A DNA stretch of 64,000 nt from Schaalia odontolytica (GTDB lineage: Bacteria > Actinomycetota > Actinomycetes > Actinomycetales > Actinomycetaceae). The notes under the pieces are model-generated. The model did not search any database. It was not told the origin of the DNA and saw only the letters and a program-made list of their open reading frames with translations. The stretch lies in the NCBI RefSeq assembly GCF_009730335.1, contig NZ_CP046315.1, forward strand, positions 248,001 to 312,000, in the 5' to 3' direction. The first letter of the stretch is position 1; every line of letters starts with the position of its first letter. Of this stretch, positions 38,075-46,305 are shown in pieces. Position numbers and translations under genes: made by a program.

Positions 38075-38985
38075 GCACCGTGATCCACGCGGCCGGGGGT
38101 GGCCTCGCCGCGGCGGCGGACTTCCTGAGCCCCTACGACTTCTTCCGCGACCTGACGAATCCCGCGCTGGCGTTCCTGCCGCGCGCGCTGCTGATCGCGG
38201 TCGTCGCCGCGCTCGTGTGCGGCAGCGTCGGCGTGCACGTCGTCCTGCGCGGCATGGCTTTTATTGGTGACGCGGTCGCGCACTCCGTGTTCCCCGGCCT
38301 GGCGATCGCCTTCGTGTGCGGTGGGTCCCTGGTGTTCGGTGGAGCGCTCGCGGGCGTCGTGACCGCCGTGCTCGTGGCCTTGTTGGCGCAGAACCGCAGG
38401 CTCAAGGAGGACTCTGTCATCGGCGTGCTCTTCGTCGGCGCGTTTGCCCTGGGTGTCGCGATCATCGCGCGGGCACCCGGGTACGCGGGCAGCCTGCAGG
38501 ACTTCCTCTTCGGGTCGATCACGGGCATCCCGGCGTCGGATGTGCCCGTGGTGCTGGCTGGCGCGTTGTTCGTGCTGCTCATGCTGTTCCTGGCGCACCG
38601 GCCCATCGTGGCCGTGACGCTGGACCGCGAGAGCGCCCGGGCGGCGGGCGTGCACGTGCTGCTGGCTGATCTTTCCCTGTACGTCGCCGTGGCCCTGGCG
38701 GTCGTGATCTCCGTGCAGACGATCGGCAACGTCCTGGTGCTGGCCCTGCTCGTGACCCCCGCGGCCACCGCGCGGCTCCTGTGCGACCGCCTGGGGACCA
38801 TGATGATCCTGTCGCCCGCGCTCGGCGCTTCGGGAGGCCTGGTGGGCCTGTACCTGTCGTGGGCGCTGGACGTGCCCACGGGCGCCACGATCGTCCTGGT
38901 GCTCACCGCGTGCTTTGTGCTCGCCTGGGTTTTCGCGCCGAGGCACGGGCTCCTCGCGCGGACGTTGCGGGAGAGGCGGGGGTGA
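38071..38985 (+). CDS. Anchored-repeat metal ABC transporter, permease subunit
   Basis: A 304-aa permease of the ABC-3 family (ZnuB/TroC; TIGR03770-like) with about eight helices. The characteristic 'LRGMAFIGDAVAHSVFPGLAIAF' lies near residue 65, and 'GNVLVLALLVTPAATA' marks the later helices. ATG at 38071 overlaps the ATPase stop. It is the last gene of the metal operon; an ACGAGGCCGGGG word lies about 80 nt after its stop. Confidence 0.95.
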   Translation: MSTVIHAAGGGLAAAADFLSPYDFFRDLTNPALAFLPRALLIAVVAALVCGSVGVHVVLRGMAFIGDAVAHSVFPGLAIAFVCGGSLVFGGALAGVVTAVLVALLAQNRRLKEDSVIGVLFVGAFALGVAIIARAPGYAGSLQDFLFGSITGIPASDVPVVLAGALFVLLMLFLAHRPIVAVTLDRESARAAGVHVLLADLSLYVAVALAVVISVQTIGNVLVLALLVTPAATARLLCDRLGTMMILSPALGASGGLVGLYLSWALDVPTGATIVLVLTACFVLAWVFAPRHGLLARTLRERRG

Positions 38986-39176
38986 GCCCGGCGTTGCTGT
39001 GAGCGGGCCTGTGTTTGGGCCTGTGAGTGGTGGCCTGTGTGTGGGCTTCTTCGAGGACCCGGCCCCGGCCTCGTGAACCTCTGAATCGCTTGTTAACCTG
39101 AACAACTGGTCATATGCTTGGCGAGGTAGCACAGTGTTCTGTGGCCCACGAAATCGTGGGTGGAGGTGAGGCGAAA

Positions 39177-40373
39177 GTGAAGCGGCGTAAGCGTAGCCGG
39201 TCGCGCATGAGGAACAGTGTCGCCGTGGCTGCGGTGGGCGCGCTTGCGGCGGGTATCGTGTCGATTCCCGCTGCCCCAGCGAACGCAGCCGACACGATTA
39301 CAGCGGCCGATCAGGCGTACTTCTCGTACTACGGATTCGATCGGGCGCGTGCAAAGGGCTACACGGGCGAGGGCGTCACCATCGCGATGATCGATGGCAA
39401 GGTGAATACCTCCGTCCCTGAGCTTGCGGGTGCAAACATCACGGTGAAAACTCCGTGCACGATTAACTCGTCACCCGCTCTAGAAACGCACGGAACGGGG
39501 GTTGCGTCCATCCTCGTGTCTGCGGACTATGGTGTGGCACCGAAGGTCTCTCTTCTTGCGTATCAGGGGACATTCGGTGCTGATGGCGATCAGGGTAGTA
39601 GCGATTGTGATGACCCAAGTGGCGTCACCAAGGACAGCCAGCCATGGCTTTTGAATCAGGCGATGAATGATGGGGCCCAGATCATCAACGTCTCGGCTTC
39701 GACGCCGAATGAGTATAAGGAACTCAAGTGGGTTACCGCTCGAGCGATTGCGCAACAGGTAATTTTGGTTAACGCTGCTGGGAATAGTTCACGTGATGAT
39801 GACGCTACGTCGTTGTCTGCGTGGTCCGGTGTGGTTGGTGTGACAGCAATCAGTGTCGATGGGACTCGGCAGGACTATTCCTCGTGGGGTCAAGGTGTTG
39901 TAACCACATCGATCGGCGGGCCTGTGCTCTTCCGTAACATCGAAACCGGCGCTAACGACACTATCTCTGGTACGTCGGTCGCCTCGCCTATCGTCGCGGG
40001 TGTTCTGGCGTTGGCGAAGCAGCGGTGGCCTGAGGCGACCAGTAATCAGTTGCTGCAGTTGCTGGTGAAGACGGGCTTGAATCCTGATCACGGGTGGAAC
40101 AAGTACACGGGGTTTGGCGGTATCGACCCGGGCGCGATTTTGAATACGGATCCGTCGCAGTTCCCTGATGAGAATCCGTTGGCGCAGAAGCAGGGCGGGT
40201 CGAGTCCGACGCCCGAGGAGGTCCAGCAGTACGCGGATGGCGTCGTGGATCCGACGGATATCGTGAACGATAGTTCGTACACGTATCGCGGCTTCGACGA
40301 GTCGAAGCTGAAGGATGGCCTGAACGTCTACCCGACGCACCTGGGCACGAGCCCGCGCTATCACCGCAAGTAG
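39177..40373 (+). CDS. Secreted subtilisin-like serine protease (S8)
   Basis: A 398-aa exported protease. The signal peptide (basic 'KRRKRSRSRMRN', then a hydrophobic core ending ANA) covers about residues 1-38. The catalytic Asp is in 'IAMIDGKVN' (the usual D-T/S-G is D-G-K), His in 'ETHGTGVAS' and Ser in 'SGTSVASPIVAG'; the oxyanion Asn is in 'LVNAAGNSS'. There is no C-terminal transmembrane helix, so it is not a mycosin. The last ~60 residues form a separate charged domain ending YHRK. GTG at 39177 was chosen because GGAGG and the signal peptide fit; ATG at 39114 is also in frame. GC is lower in the middle of the gene. Confidence 0.9.
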   Translation: MKRRKRSRSRMRNSVAVAAVGALAAGIVSIPAAPANAADTITAADQAYFSYYGFDRARAKGYTGEGVTIAMIDGKVNTSVPELAGANITVKTPCTINSSPALETHGTGVASILVSADYGVAPKVSLLAYQGTFGADGDQGSSDCDDPSGVTKDSQPWLLNQAMNDGAQIINVSASTPNEYKELKWVTARAIAQQVILVNAAGNSSRDDDATSLSAWSGVVGVTAISVDGTRQDYSSWGQGVVTTSIGGPVLFRNIETGANDTISGTSVASPIVAGVLALAKQRWPEATSNQLLQLLVKTGLNPDHGWNKYTGFGGIDPGAILNTDPSQFPDENPLAQKQGGSSPTPEEVQQYADGVVDPTDIVNDSSYTYRGFDESKLKDGLNVYPTHLGTSPRYHRK

Positions 40374-40417
40374 TTGCGGTGGCGCGCTCGAGGCCGCTTG
40401 GTGGCTGTTCCCGCGAT

Positions 40418-40433
40418 TGTTTCACGTGAAACA
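40418..40433. promoter_or_regulatory. parS site 7
   Basis: Perfect parS palindrome 13 kb from the previous one, directly before a strong hairpin. Confidence 0.97.
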
Positions 40434-40440
40434 TTGACGC

Positions 40441-40476
40441 TGAGGCCCCAGCCCACGATGGTGGGCTGGGGCCTCA
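40441..40476 (+). terminator. Terminator of the subtilase gene
   Basis: A perfect 16-bp stem (TGAGGCCCCAGCCCAC / GTGGGCTGGGGCCTCA) with a GATG loop, 68 nt after the protease stop. Confidence 0.8.
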
Positions 40477-40530
40477 ACATTCAGATTCCTGAAGATGCGG
40501 GATCACACCGCCTGCCTCATCTATGAATTT

Positions 40531-40635
40531 CTATGGAGTCAATCAAGGGTTCTATGAGATAGAAATGGGCTTCTATGACATAGAGGTGAGGGTCTATGAG
40601 ATAGATGGGCGGGTCTATGAGATGGTGCCATCGGA
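40531..40635. repeat. 21-bp periodic tandem array
   Basis: CTATGA/CTATGG words start at 40531, 40552, 40573, 40594 and 40615, an exact 21-bp period. Three central units read TCTATGA(G/C)ATAGA, an inverted repeat with TCTAT and ATAGA arms. G-runs (GGG or TGGGC) lie just before most units. An extra CTATGA sits at 40521. Confidence 0.85.
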
Positions 40636-40702
40636 GGGGCGGCTGCTCCTGCTGCGCCATCGTCGACGATAGCGATGAGGAGGCCCTCAGCAACGCCGGT
40701 GT

Positions 40703-40849
40703 ACGTGGAACAACAGCGAGTATCAGGAGCGCTTCGGTGTGAGTGTGGAAGAAGTGCGTTCCGATCTCCGTGATCTTGTTTCGTGAGGCCTGGTACGGTC
40801 CACCGGACAGCGCCGTTGGGTGCGTTACGAGCTTGTTCAGGGGAACTGA
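40703..40849 (+). pseudogene. Remnant of a Fic/RecG-like winged-helix C-terminus
   Basis: The frame encodes 'NSEYQERFGVSVEEVRSDL' and then, after an in-frame TGA at 40784, 'GLVRSTGQRRWVRYEL'. This resembles the C-terminal winged helix of Fic or ATP-binding AlbA-type proteins. The N-terminal bulk of such a gene is absent. Confidence 0.5.
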
Positions 40850-40875
40850 GAGCTTCTTATTGCTGTCCTGGCAGT

Positions 40876-40891
40876 AATTGCACGTGAAACA
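40876..40891. promoter_or_regulatory. Degenerate parS (site 8)
   Basis: AATTGCACGTGAAACA: the right half and centre match parS, but the left arm has lost TGTTT. Probably a decayed site. Confidence 0.5.
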
Positions 40892-40899
40892 TCGCTGCT

Positions 40900-40933
40900 G
40901 AGGCCCCAGCCCACGGCGGTGGATTGGGGCCTC
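40900..40933. terminator. Decayed copy of the 40441 hairpin
   Basis: GAGGCCCCAGCCCAC pairs with GTGGATTGGGGCCTC through 13 Watson-Crick pairs plus one G-U; one mismatch remains. Same arrangement relative to parS as the copy at 40441. Confidence 0.6.
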
Positions 40934-41043
40934 GGCATATGGTGCGTTTGAGCTATGGCACCACGGATGCGTAGGTAAGGGTCAATGAACAAAGTTGATT
41001 CCGCATCCTGTTGTGATCAGTGACTAACGATTTTCGGCGGTTA

Positions 41044-41739
41044 TTAGTGATACCAGATGTGGGTGACGACCCATGTGTCCCCCCGCTCTTCAAGAAATAG
41101 GACACGGAAGAGTGTTTGTTCGTTGTTGCTTTCCTCGTCGGTCACTGTGCTTATGGTGTCGTATTGTTCTGATGCCTTTTCTTCTGTTAGGTGGTGGAAT
41201 CCTGCAGGTGTTTGCAAATATGTGAATTCGATACAAATTCCTTGAGTGCCTGCCTTTTGGAGTGAGCAGTCATAAATCTTATTTGTTTGAAGATACGTAT
41301 TGGTGAGCGGCTTGACGAGATATGCATCTGTATGCATGCGTTCCAGGTCATGTGCAAATGCATCGCAGTAGCCCTCAACCTGGCATACCTTCATAAAGTC
41401 TTCTGTGTCCCCGGTGTTGAACGCATACGCCCATAGGTCGATGTACCACTGTGATGTCGCTTGGGCACCAATTTGTCCGCCTGCGTAGAGGTGAGGCGGG
41501 GGAGTGGGCTTCGTAATCTCGGCCGGTGTTGGTTCTGCGGATTGAGGGGCGTCTCCTGATTGGGGGCCAGATTGTTCGGTGCTGTCAGACTGGGGTGACT
41601 GCGCTCTGGACTGAAGCTCAGCATTCGCGTGGGCTCGAGCGTTGAACGCGTGGAAACCTGTGAACGATGCGCCGATGATGACAACAGTGGCAATGACGGC
41701 GATGATCCACTTGCCGATGGTGGAGAGTTTGCTGATCAT
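41044..41739 (-). CDS. DUF6318-like exported protein, third gene of secreted operon
   Basis: A 231-aa protein with an N-terminal membrane anchor (residues 8-30, 'WIIAVIATVVIIGASFTGF'), a Q/S/P-rich stretch and a folded domain from about residue 88. 'SQWYIDLWAYAFNTGDT' followed by a C-x6-C pattern is close to DUF6318 (NTF2-like) lipoprotein domains. It lies 14 nt after the PKD-like gene. The function is unknown. Confidence 0.72.
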   Translation of the reverse strand: MISKLSTIGKWIIAVIATVVIIGASFTGFHAFNARAHANAELQSRAQSPQSDSTEQSGPQSGDAPQSAEPTPAEITKPTPPPHLYAGGQIGAQATSQWYIDLWAYAFNTGDTEDFMKVCQVEGYCDAFAHDLERMHTDAYLVKPLTNTYLQTNKIYDCSLQKAGTQGICIEFTYLQTPAGFHHLTEEKASEQYDTISTVTDEESNNEQTLFRVLFLEERGDTWVVTHIWYH

Positions 41740-41753
41740 GGTGCATCACTCGC

Positions 41754-42668
41754 TTAGTGGCCTTGTTTTTCTTCTGAGGTGTCGGTGTTGTTGACGATGA
41801 GTTGGCCGAGGGGGAACGGGCCGGTTGTTTCGGTGGTGGTGACCAGGCCATTGATCGTCTGGGTGTCGCCCGTGAAGGGGTTGGTGGCCGTGCCCGCCCA
41901 CGTCGTGGTGAGTGTGATGGTGCGCGTGGCACTGGGATATGGGCCGTCCAGGAAGGACTTCCACCCGTTGGGAGCCGTGTAGTAGTGGCGGATGAGCCTG
42001 GGGTCCTTGTTGGGGTCCATACCTTTTTCGAAGGCCATTCCTTGGTAGGCGGTGATGGTGTTCGGGGTGCCGTCGCCCCAGTCCCATTCGTATTTGGTGG
42101 CCTTCAGCGTGATGGTGATGTCGTGTCCCAATAGGTTGATGATGTGAGTCTGGGTCGGGTTGGTGACTGAGACGAGCGTAGGAATGTACTTGTTCGTGTA
42201 CGAGACATGTGGGGGCTGCTTGTAGATCCCTGCGCCATCCGCGTGAATTGTGGCAGCAGCGTGACGCAGAATCTTCTGGGTTGAAGGAGGATCTGATGGC
42301 GTTTCTACGGACGGCGGAGGATCGTCGCATCTCCAGTAGGTAGGGAACATCAGATGACCCGAATCGTAGGAAACTGGGTGTTCACAATGGTAGCCAAGCG
42401 CAAAATCCAAAGCGCTGTTCGTGGTTGTTGGTTCAGTTGCTCGAGGTGAGCCCGTGTCATCTTCTGATGGTTGAGAGGGGCTTCCTACTGTGCCAGGACT
42501 ATCTTCGTTCTCATCCTCCCACATATCAGTGTTGACATCCCTATCGATTCCGTTGGCGTCAAAACCTGAACTTGGTGCGAGGGCTATCGCGGGTAGGCAA
42601 TTTAAAATTAGTAAAGAAGATGAAGTGGCGGTGATTGCAAGGAAAATACGTAATTTATTCGTCATCAT
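41754..42668 (-). CDS. Secreted PKD-like domain protein, second gene of secreted operon
   Basis: A 304-aa exported protein. A signal peptide (residues 1-30, ending AIALA) precedes an acidic S/P/T/E-rich region and a C-terminal beta-sandwich from about residue 165, with 'YEWDWGDGTPNTITAY', the W-D-F/W-G-D-G signature of PKD domains. There is no anchor, so it is probably secreted. It overlaps the upstream gene by 14 nt. The first third has lower GC than the rest. Confidence 0.75.
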   Translation of the reverse strand: MMTNKLRIFLAITATSSSLLILNCLPAIALAPSSGFDANGIDRDVNTDMWEDENEDSPGTVGSPSQPSEDDTGSPRATEPTTTNSALDFALGYHCEHPVSYDSGHLMFPTYWRCDDPPPSVETPSDPPSTQKILRHAAATIHADGAGIYKQPPHVSYTNKYIPTLVSVTNPTQTHIINLLGHDITITLKATKYEWDWGDGTPNTITAYQGMAFEKGMDPNKDPRLIRHYYTAPNGWKSFLDGPYPSATRTITLTTTWAGTATNPFTGDTQTINGLVTTTETTGPFPLGQLIVNNTDTSEEKQGH

Positions 42669-43455
42669 GATCGGTGGCGCTTCCTTGTACCTCTGTCCAG
42701 CGGTTATCTTTCCATGTCATGAATAAGGTAATTGTTGAACTATGCTCAGAATCGTCAACAATAATGCTCTGCCCCTTGCACCTTGTTCCATTATTTGCGC
42801 TGACACGAAAGCGAACTCCGACGGTATTTGGTGGAATCGTTCCATCTTGCGATGAAACTGCTTCAAGACGAAGCACCTCCTGTACTGTTACTGAGTTTCC
42901 AAATGACCAGCCATTTGTATACATTTCTTGAGTATTGGCAATGTGGTTCTTTGCAAAGTTTGATGACGGGTCAGACATATCGGCTAGTGGCTGAGTGTCG
43001 CCAGTATTCCAAGAATAGATCAGGAGCGCGAGGTAGTGTTCTGCGGCTGCTTCTGCTCCTCGTTCTGTGTTTTCCTTGGCTTCTTCAGGTAGTTCGGGTT
43101 TGGTGTAGGTGTCTGCCGCGAACTGGGCGGGGCGCACGAGGACTCCGTCGGGGCCGATCTCGTAGCCGCCTGACATGGCGGCCTCGCTCGATACTGACGG
43201 CATGGGTGCTGGGTGCACGGTGGGTGTCGCCGCAGTGCTGGGGCGATCGTTCCACGAGCCGATGCTCGCGCCCAGCGTGTAGGCACCAACAGCTGCCACA
43301 GCCACCAGTACGGTGAGCCCGATACCTATTGCCCACGGGCGCAGCGCAGCGCGCCTGGCTGCTAGGGAGCGCTTCTTGCGGCGCGACGGTGGGGCGAGGA
43401 AGTCTTGCTCTTCTTCCTCGGCGTCGGGTCGCTCGGATAGGGGTGGGACCTTCAT
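42655..43455 (-). CDS. DUF6318-like membrane protein, first gene of secreted operon
   Basis: A 266-aa protein with a cytoplasmic basic segment ('PPSRRKKRSLAARRAALRP'), one transmembrane helix (about residues 46-66) and an extracellular domain of which 'EHYLALLIYSWNTGDTQPL' matches the DUF6318 motif seen in the third gene. ATG at 43455; the preceding GGAGGCACACACACC suggests a ribosome-binding site. The 3' third is AT-richer. Function unknown. Confidence 0.75.
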   Translation of the reverse strand: MKVPPLSERPDAEEEEQDFLAPPSRRKKRSLAARRAALRPWAIGIGLTVLVAVAAVGAYTLGASIGSWNDRPSTAATPTVHPAPMPSVSSEAAMSGGYEIGPDGVLVRPAQFAADTYTKPELPEEAKENTERGAEAAAEHYLALLIYSWNTGDTQPLADMSDPSSNFAKNHIANTQEMYTNGWSFGNSVTVQEVLRLEAVSSQDGTIPPNTVGVRFRVSANNGTRCKGQSIIVDDSEHSSTITLFMTWKDNRWTEVQGSATDHDDE

Positions 43456-43912
43456 GGTGTGTGTGCCTCCACGGTGAGGTGTCCTCCGGCGCCCCCATCG
43501 TTGGGGGCCCGTCCTTTCTCATCAGGGTACGCGCAGAACCGACACGAAACACCAACAATGCTGCGCAACCATCACGCAAATCCTCCCACCCAAACCCCGA
43601 AAACCGCACGGATGTGCATGCCTGGCCCCGACCTCGTCGGGAGATGCGGGTACGAGAGTTCTCCCGGATTGCCAGCGACCACGATGCTGAGTTGCTGCCA
43701 TCTAAATTGCCGCGTTCTGCCACCTCCGTGCGGTATGGTTATTGAGCAATGAAGCGGCTTTGCTCATCGACGCGCGGGAACGAACGACGCATGTCGGCGC
43801 GATGTGGCGGCGTATTTCTCGCATCGGAATCCACACCGTATAGAGAAACGGCAGAAACGACGAGAGCTCTCGAGGCAGAGAGGCCTTCCGTGGAGACACA
43901 AGGAGCACAACT
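43456..43912. other. Intergenic region between divergent genes
   Basis: About 455 bp holding the promoters of the leftward secreted operon and the rightward 43913 gene. No conserved gene is seen. Confidence 0.5.
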
Positions 43913-44605
43913 ATGGAAGCCATCGATGAGTTGATTAGTGCTGCGCAGACTTTCTACGACGATGCGCGCGCGAATGAGAATGGTCGCTCCCGCTCGTGGG
44001 AGCATTGCTATCGCGTCTTTCGAGATGCGCGGACCGACCCTTCTCCGGACTACGACTATTTGAGCCTGCACCTCGCTTTCTACCTGGCGAGCTGGGGGAT
44101 GTATCGGGGTTCGTCCTTCCTGCTTCAGAAGGACTACAAGGTGCTGTCGCCCGTTGTCGAGGAGGTCCTGAAGCCTGAATACGATTGCCTATTTGGGGTC
44201 GCCTGCGTGGGTCTGCGGGAGGACGAGGTTCAGGCGAGGCTCACGGAGGTAAACGAGCGTATCTCCGCCCATTTCTGGCCGATCCGCAATGACATTGCAG
44301 GGCGCACGGTCGCGAGCCCAGTGTCGCCGGTCCTCATCACGAAAATCCTGATGGGAACGCTCGGGTGCGTGCCCGCGTACGACAGGTTCTTCGTCGACGG
44401 CATCAAGACATACAAAGTGACGACCCAGGAATACAGCCCGAAGTCAGTCCTCAAACTCGTGGACTTCTACGAGGCCCACAACGACCGCCTCGAGGAAGCG
44501 CGGCGCGGAATGCAGGCCGATGACCTGACCTATCCCCAGATGAAGCTGCTCGATATGGGGTTTTGGCAGATCGGGTTCGAAAAAGAAGCGAAGGATGCCA
44601 AGTGA
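43913..44605 (+). CDS. Hypothetical protein with a truncated paralogue nearby
   Basis: A 230-aa soluble protein with no recognised domain. Predicted mostly helical, with 'SLHLAFYLASWGMYRGSSFL', 'VLITKILMGTLGCVPAYDRF' and a C-terminal 'MGFWQIGFEKEAKDAK'. ATG follows AAGGAGC. Residues ~127-228 reappear at 46306-46626 with about 80% identity. Homologues of this type are scattered in accessory regions; no function can be given. A strong terminator follows. Confidence 0.8.
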   Translation: MEAIDELISAAQTFYDDARANENGRSRSWEHCYRVFRDARTDPSPDYDYLSLHLAFYLASWGMYRGSSFLLQKDYKVLSPVVEEVLKPEYDCLFGVACVGLREDEVQARLTEVNERISAHFWPIRNDIAGRTVASPVSPVLITKILMGTLGCVPAYDRFFVDGIKTYKVTTQEYSPKSVLKLVDFYEAHNDRLEEARRGMQADDLTYPQMKLLDMGFWQIGFEKEAKDAK

Positions 44606-44622
44606 CCCGTCACTGACCGTCT

Positions 44623-44666
44623 GTGGGGTCGGCGACGCCGGGTTTATCGGTCGTCGCCGACCCCAC
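44623..44666 (+). terminator. Terminator after the 43913 gene
   Basis: A 15-bp perfect stem (GTGGGGTCGGCGACG / CGTCGCCGACCCCAC) with a 14-nt loop, 17 nt after the stop codon. Confidence 0.85.
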
Positions 44667-44720
44667 CAAGAGTCGCTTACCCCCTCGATGCGCACGTGCC
44701 GCCCGCCGTGACGACGGTGG

Positions 44721-44950
44721 GTGGCCGAATGCTTATGGGCCACCCTCACAACCGAGTACTACTACCGGCGCACCTTCACCACCCGCAACCAGGTCTACAC
44801 CGGGGTCGCCACCTGGATCGAAGACTTCTACAACCCCCGCCGCATCCACACCAGCCTCGGCGCCAAATCCCCCCATCGAAGACGAACGACACGAAGCAGC
44901 CTGGACAACAGCCGCATAAACAAACCGTCAACAACTTGCGCACAGGCCCA
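44721..44950 (+). pseudogene. IS3-family transposase fragment (C-terminal end)
   Basis: Encodes the end of an IS3 orfB integrase: 'WATLTTEYYYRRTFTTRNQ', 'VATWIEDFYNPRRIHTSLG'. A six-C run then shifts the frame, and the rest ('IEDERHEAAWTTAA') continues in another frame. The DNA then runs into CCGTCAACAACTTGCGCACA, probably the old element end. The N-terminal part is missing. Confidence 0.85.
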
Positions 44951-45037
44951 GACCCCAACTACACCCCAATTATGAAGAGCCCCAAAAGATGAGTCAGCCA
45001 TGGGAATTTCCTCCTGTGTTCACGCTCATTCGGGCTG

Positions 45038-45043
45038 TAGACT
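45038..45043 (+). promoter_or_regulatory. -10 element of a likely leaderless transcript
   Basis: TAGACT, exactly 6 nt before the ATG at 45050, which has no ribosome-binding site. Confidence 0.5.
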
Positions 45044-45049
45044 TGGGGT

Positions 45050-45694
45050 ATGTCAACGACCATCGACGTCTATCCGACAACGAGCTTCATGCCGCTCGTG
45101 GAGCAGACACGCGCCCGCACACAGGAGCTTTTCCAGCAGCTCCTTGACAGACACGGAGTCGGCTCTCGGATCGAAGTCAAGGCGTTCTACCCCTCTGCGG
45201 GGGGCTCGCAGCTCCGCTTCGTTGGCGAAAGTTTGGCCTGGGAACCAGGTATGGAACTTGGCTTTGGCTACTGGATTAACGGCGAGTGGGACTCCACCTC
45301 TTGGCCTGGTTGTTTCGCTGTCGAGGATGATGATCGGATCACTGAAGAAGATCTCATTTATCCGTTCAACTCAAAACCAGAACATCTTGGACTGTGGAGC
45401 ATTGTTGAGGAGTTTGAGGATCTACTGCCACCCGAGCAGCTAACAAAGGTACTTCGTCAAGATCATTACTGGTATGAATACCGAAACATGGCCGGCCCTG
45501 CTGTTGCGTCGACAGGGTACGGGCTGGTTGCAGCAGCTCTTGCCGAAGCAACCAACGGAGTCATCGCCTCATTCGACAGCGCATTCGACATTGAACACAA
45601 TGGCGAATCTGCTCAAAAATTCCTCACCTGGTGGGGCGAGAAGCAAATGACTTTCTACGGAACTGAATCATTTAAGAAGTCGCGTAACGTTTAG
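45050..45694 (+). CDS. Hypothetical protein
   Basis: A 214-aa acidic soluble protein with no recognised domain. It has a predicted alpha/beta N-terminal part, a W-rich middle ('FGYWINGEWDSTSWPGCFAV') and a helical C-terminus. 'GLVAAALAEATNGVIASFDSAF' looks like part of a conserved core. Codon use is less GC-biased than the core genes. It lies between IS3 and ISL3 remnants, so horizontal acquisition is likely. Role unknown; immunity or defence genes often sit in such places. Confidence 0.75.
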   Translation: MSTTIDVYPTTSFMPLVEQTRARTQELFQQLLDRHGVGSRIEVKAFYPSAGGSQLRFVGESLAWEPGMELGFGYWINGEWDSTSWPGCFAVEDDDRITEEDLIYPFNSKPEHLGLWSIVEEFEDLLPPEQLTKVLRQDHYWYEYRNMAGPAVASTGYGLVAAALAEATNGVIASFDSAFDIEHNGESAQKFLTWWGEKQMTFYGTESFKKSRNV

Positions 45695-46240
45695 ATGCCG
45701 GCTGGGATGATGTCGTCGATGAGCCAGATGCGTGCAGGCACGGCTTGATAGGGGACCACACGGTATTCCACGTGGTTCCTCACTGGCGAGCCAATCCTGC
45801 AATGATGGCTCCCTCAAAGCGCAACTGTCGGATCGCCCAGCGGATCGCCCGCACACCCAAACGTGCCCGGGGTGCGCACACCTTCTCGCTATGCTCCAGG
45901 AATGTCGCCGTCTGGCAGGTGCGTTTGCGGCGCATCCAGCGGCGTTTGTGCCACCGGATCCGCACGGGACCCCGGCCCAAGGGCGCGTCGATCACCTCCA
46001 CCACGACGCACCCGTGACCGTGAGCAAGTCACCCCACAACTCGGGCAGCCAGCACAGCGGTCACAGGACTCTCTGTCGAGCACCAGAGCATTTGGGGTGC
46101 GAACCACGATCATCGGATGGAAACCCTCCAAGTCAACGAGCAGATCACAACGATCAAGCGACACAGAGCAGCAGCAGGTGGGTGATACACCGCCCGGTGC
46201 CCTTGAAGACAGCGGGGGTTGAAGTCCGCTCATCATCAAG
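45671..46240 (-). pseudogene. ISL3-family transposase fragment
   Basis: A minus-strand remnant of the N-terminal half of an ISL3 transposase. The zinc-finger start 'DRCAGCPSCGVTC' is in one frame and 'DAPLGRGPVRIRWHKRRWM' and 'LGVRAIRWAIRQLRFEGA' are in another, so there is a frameshift. A TGA then interrupts 'GLARQ' before 'GTTWNTVWSPIKP'. The catalytic half is absent. The element appears to have entered the truncated copy of the 43913 gene. Confidence 0.75.
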
Positions 46241-46305
46241 GACCTTGACCTCTACCCGCAACCCCGACCAACACCCGGTCACCCACACTCACCTCAGAAG
46301 AGCCC

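Larger units (their letters stand above)
40374..41043. other. Intergenic region: parS, hairpins, 21-bp array, gene remnant
   Basis: 670 bp without an intact gene. In order: parS site 7, a perfect hairpin, a five-unit 21-bp array, a remnant of a winged-helix C-terminus, a degenerate parS, and a decayed copy of the hairpin. Confidence 0.7.

Noticed and set aside
37168-39132. Long minus-strand open frame opposite the metal ABC genes
   Set aside because: The plus strand encodes a clear ABC ATPase and permease; the antisense product is R/G/P/H-rich without motifs.
39177-40373. Mycosin of a type VII secretion locus
   Set aside because: No C-terminal transmembrane helix and no EccC/WXG100 genes nearby.
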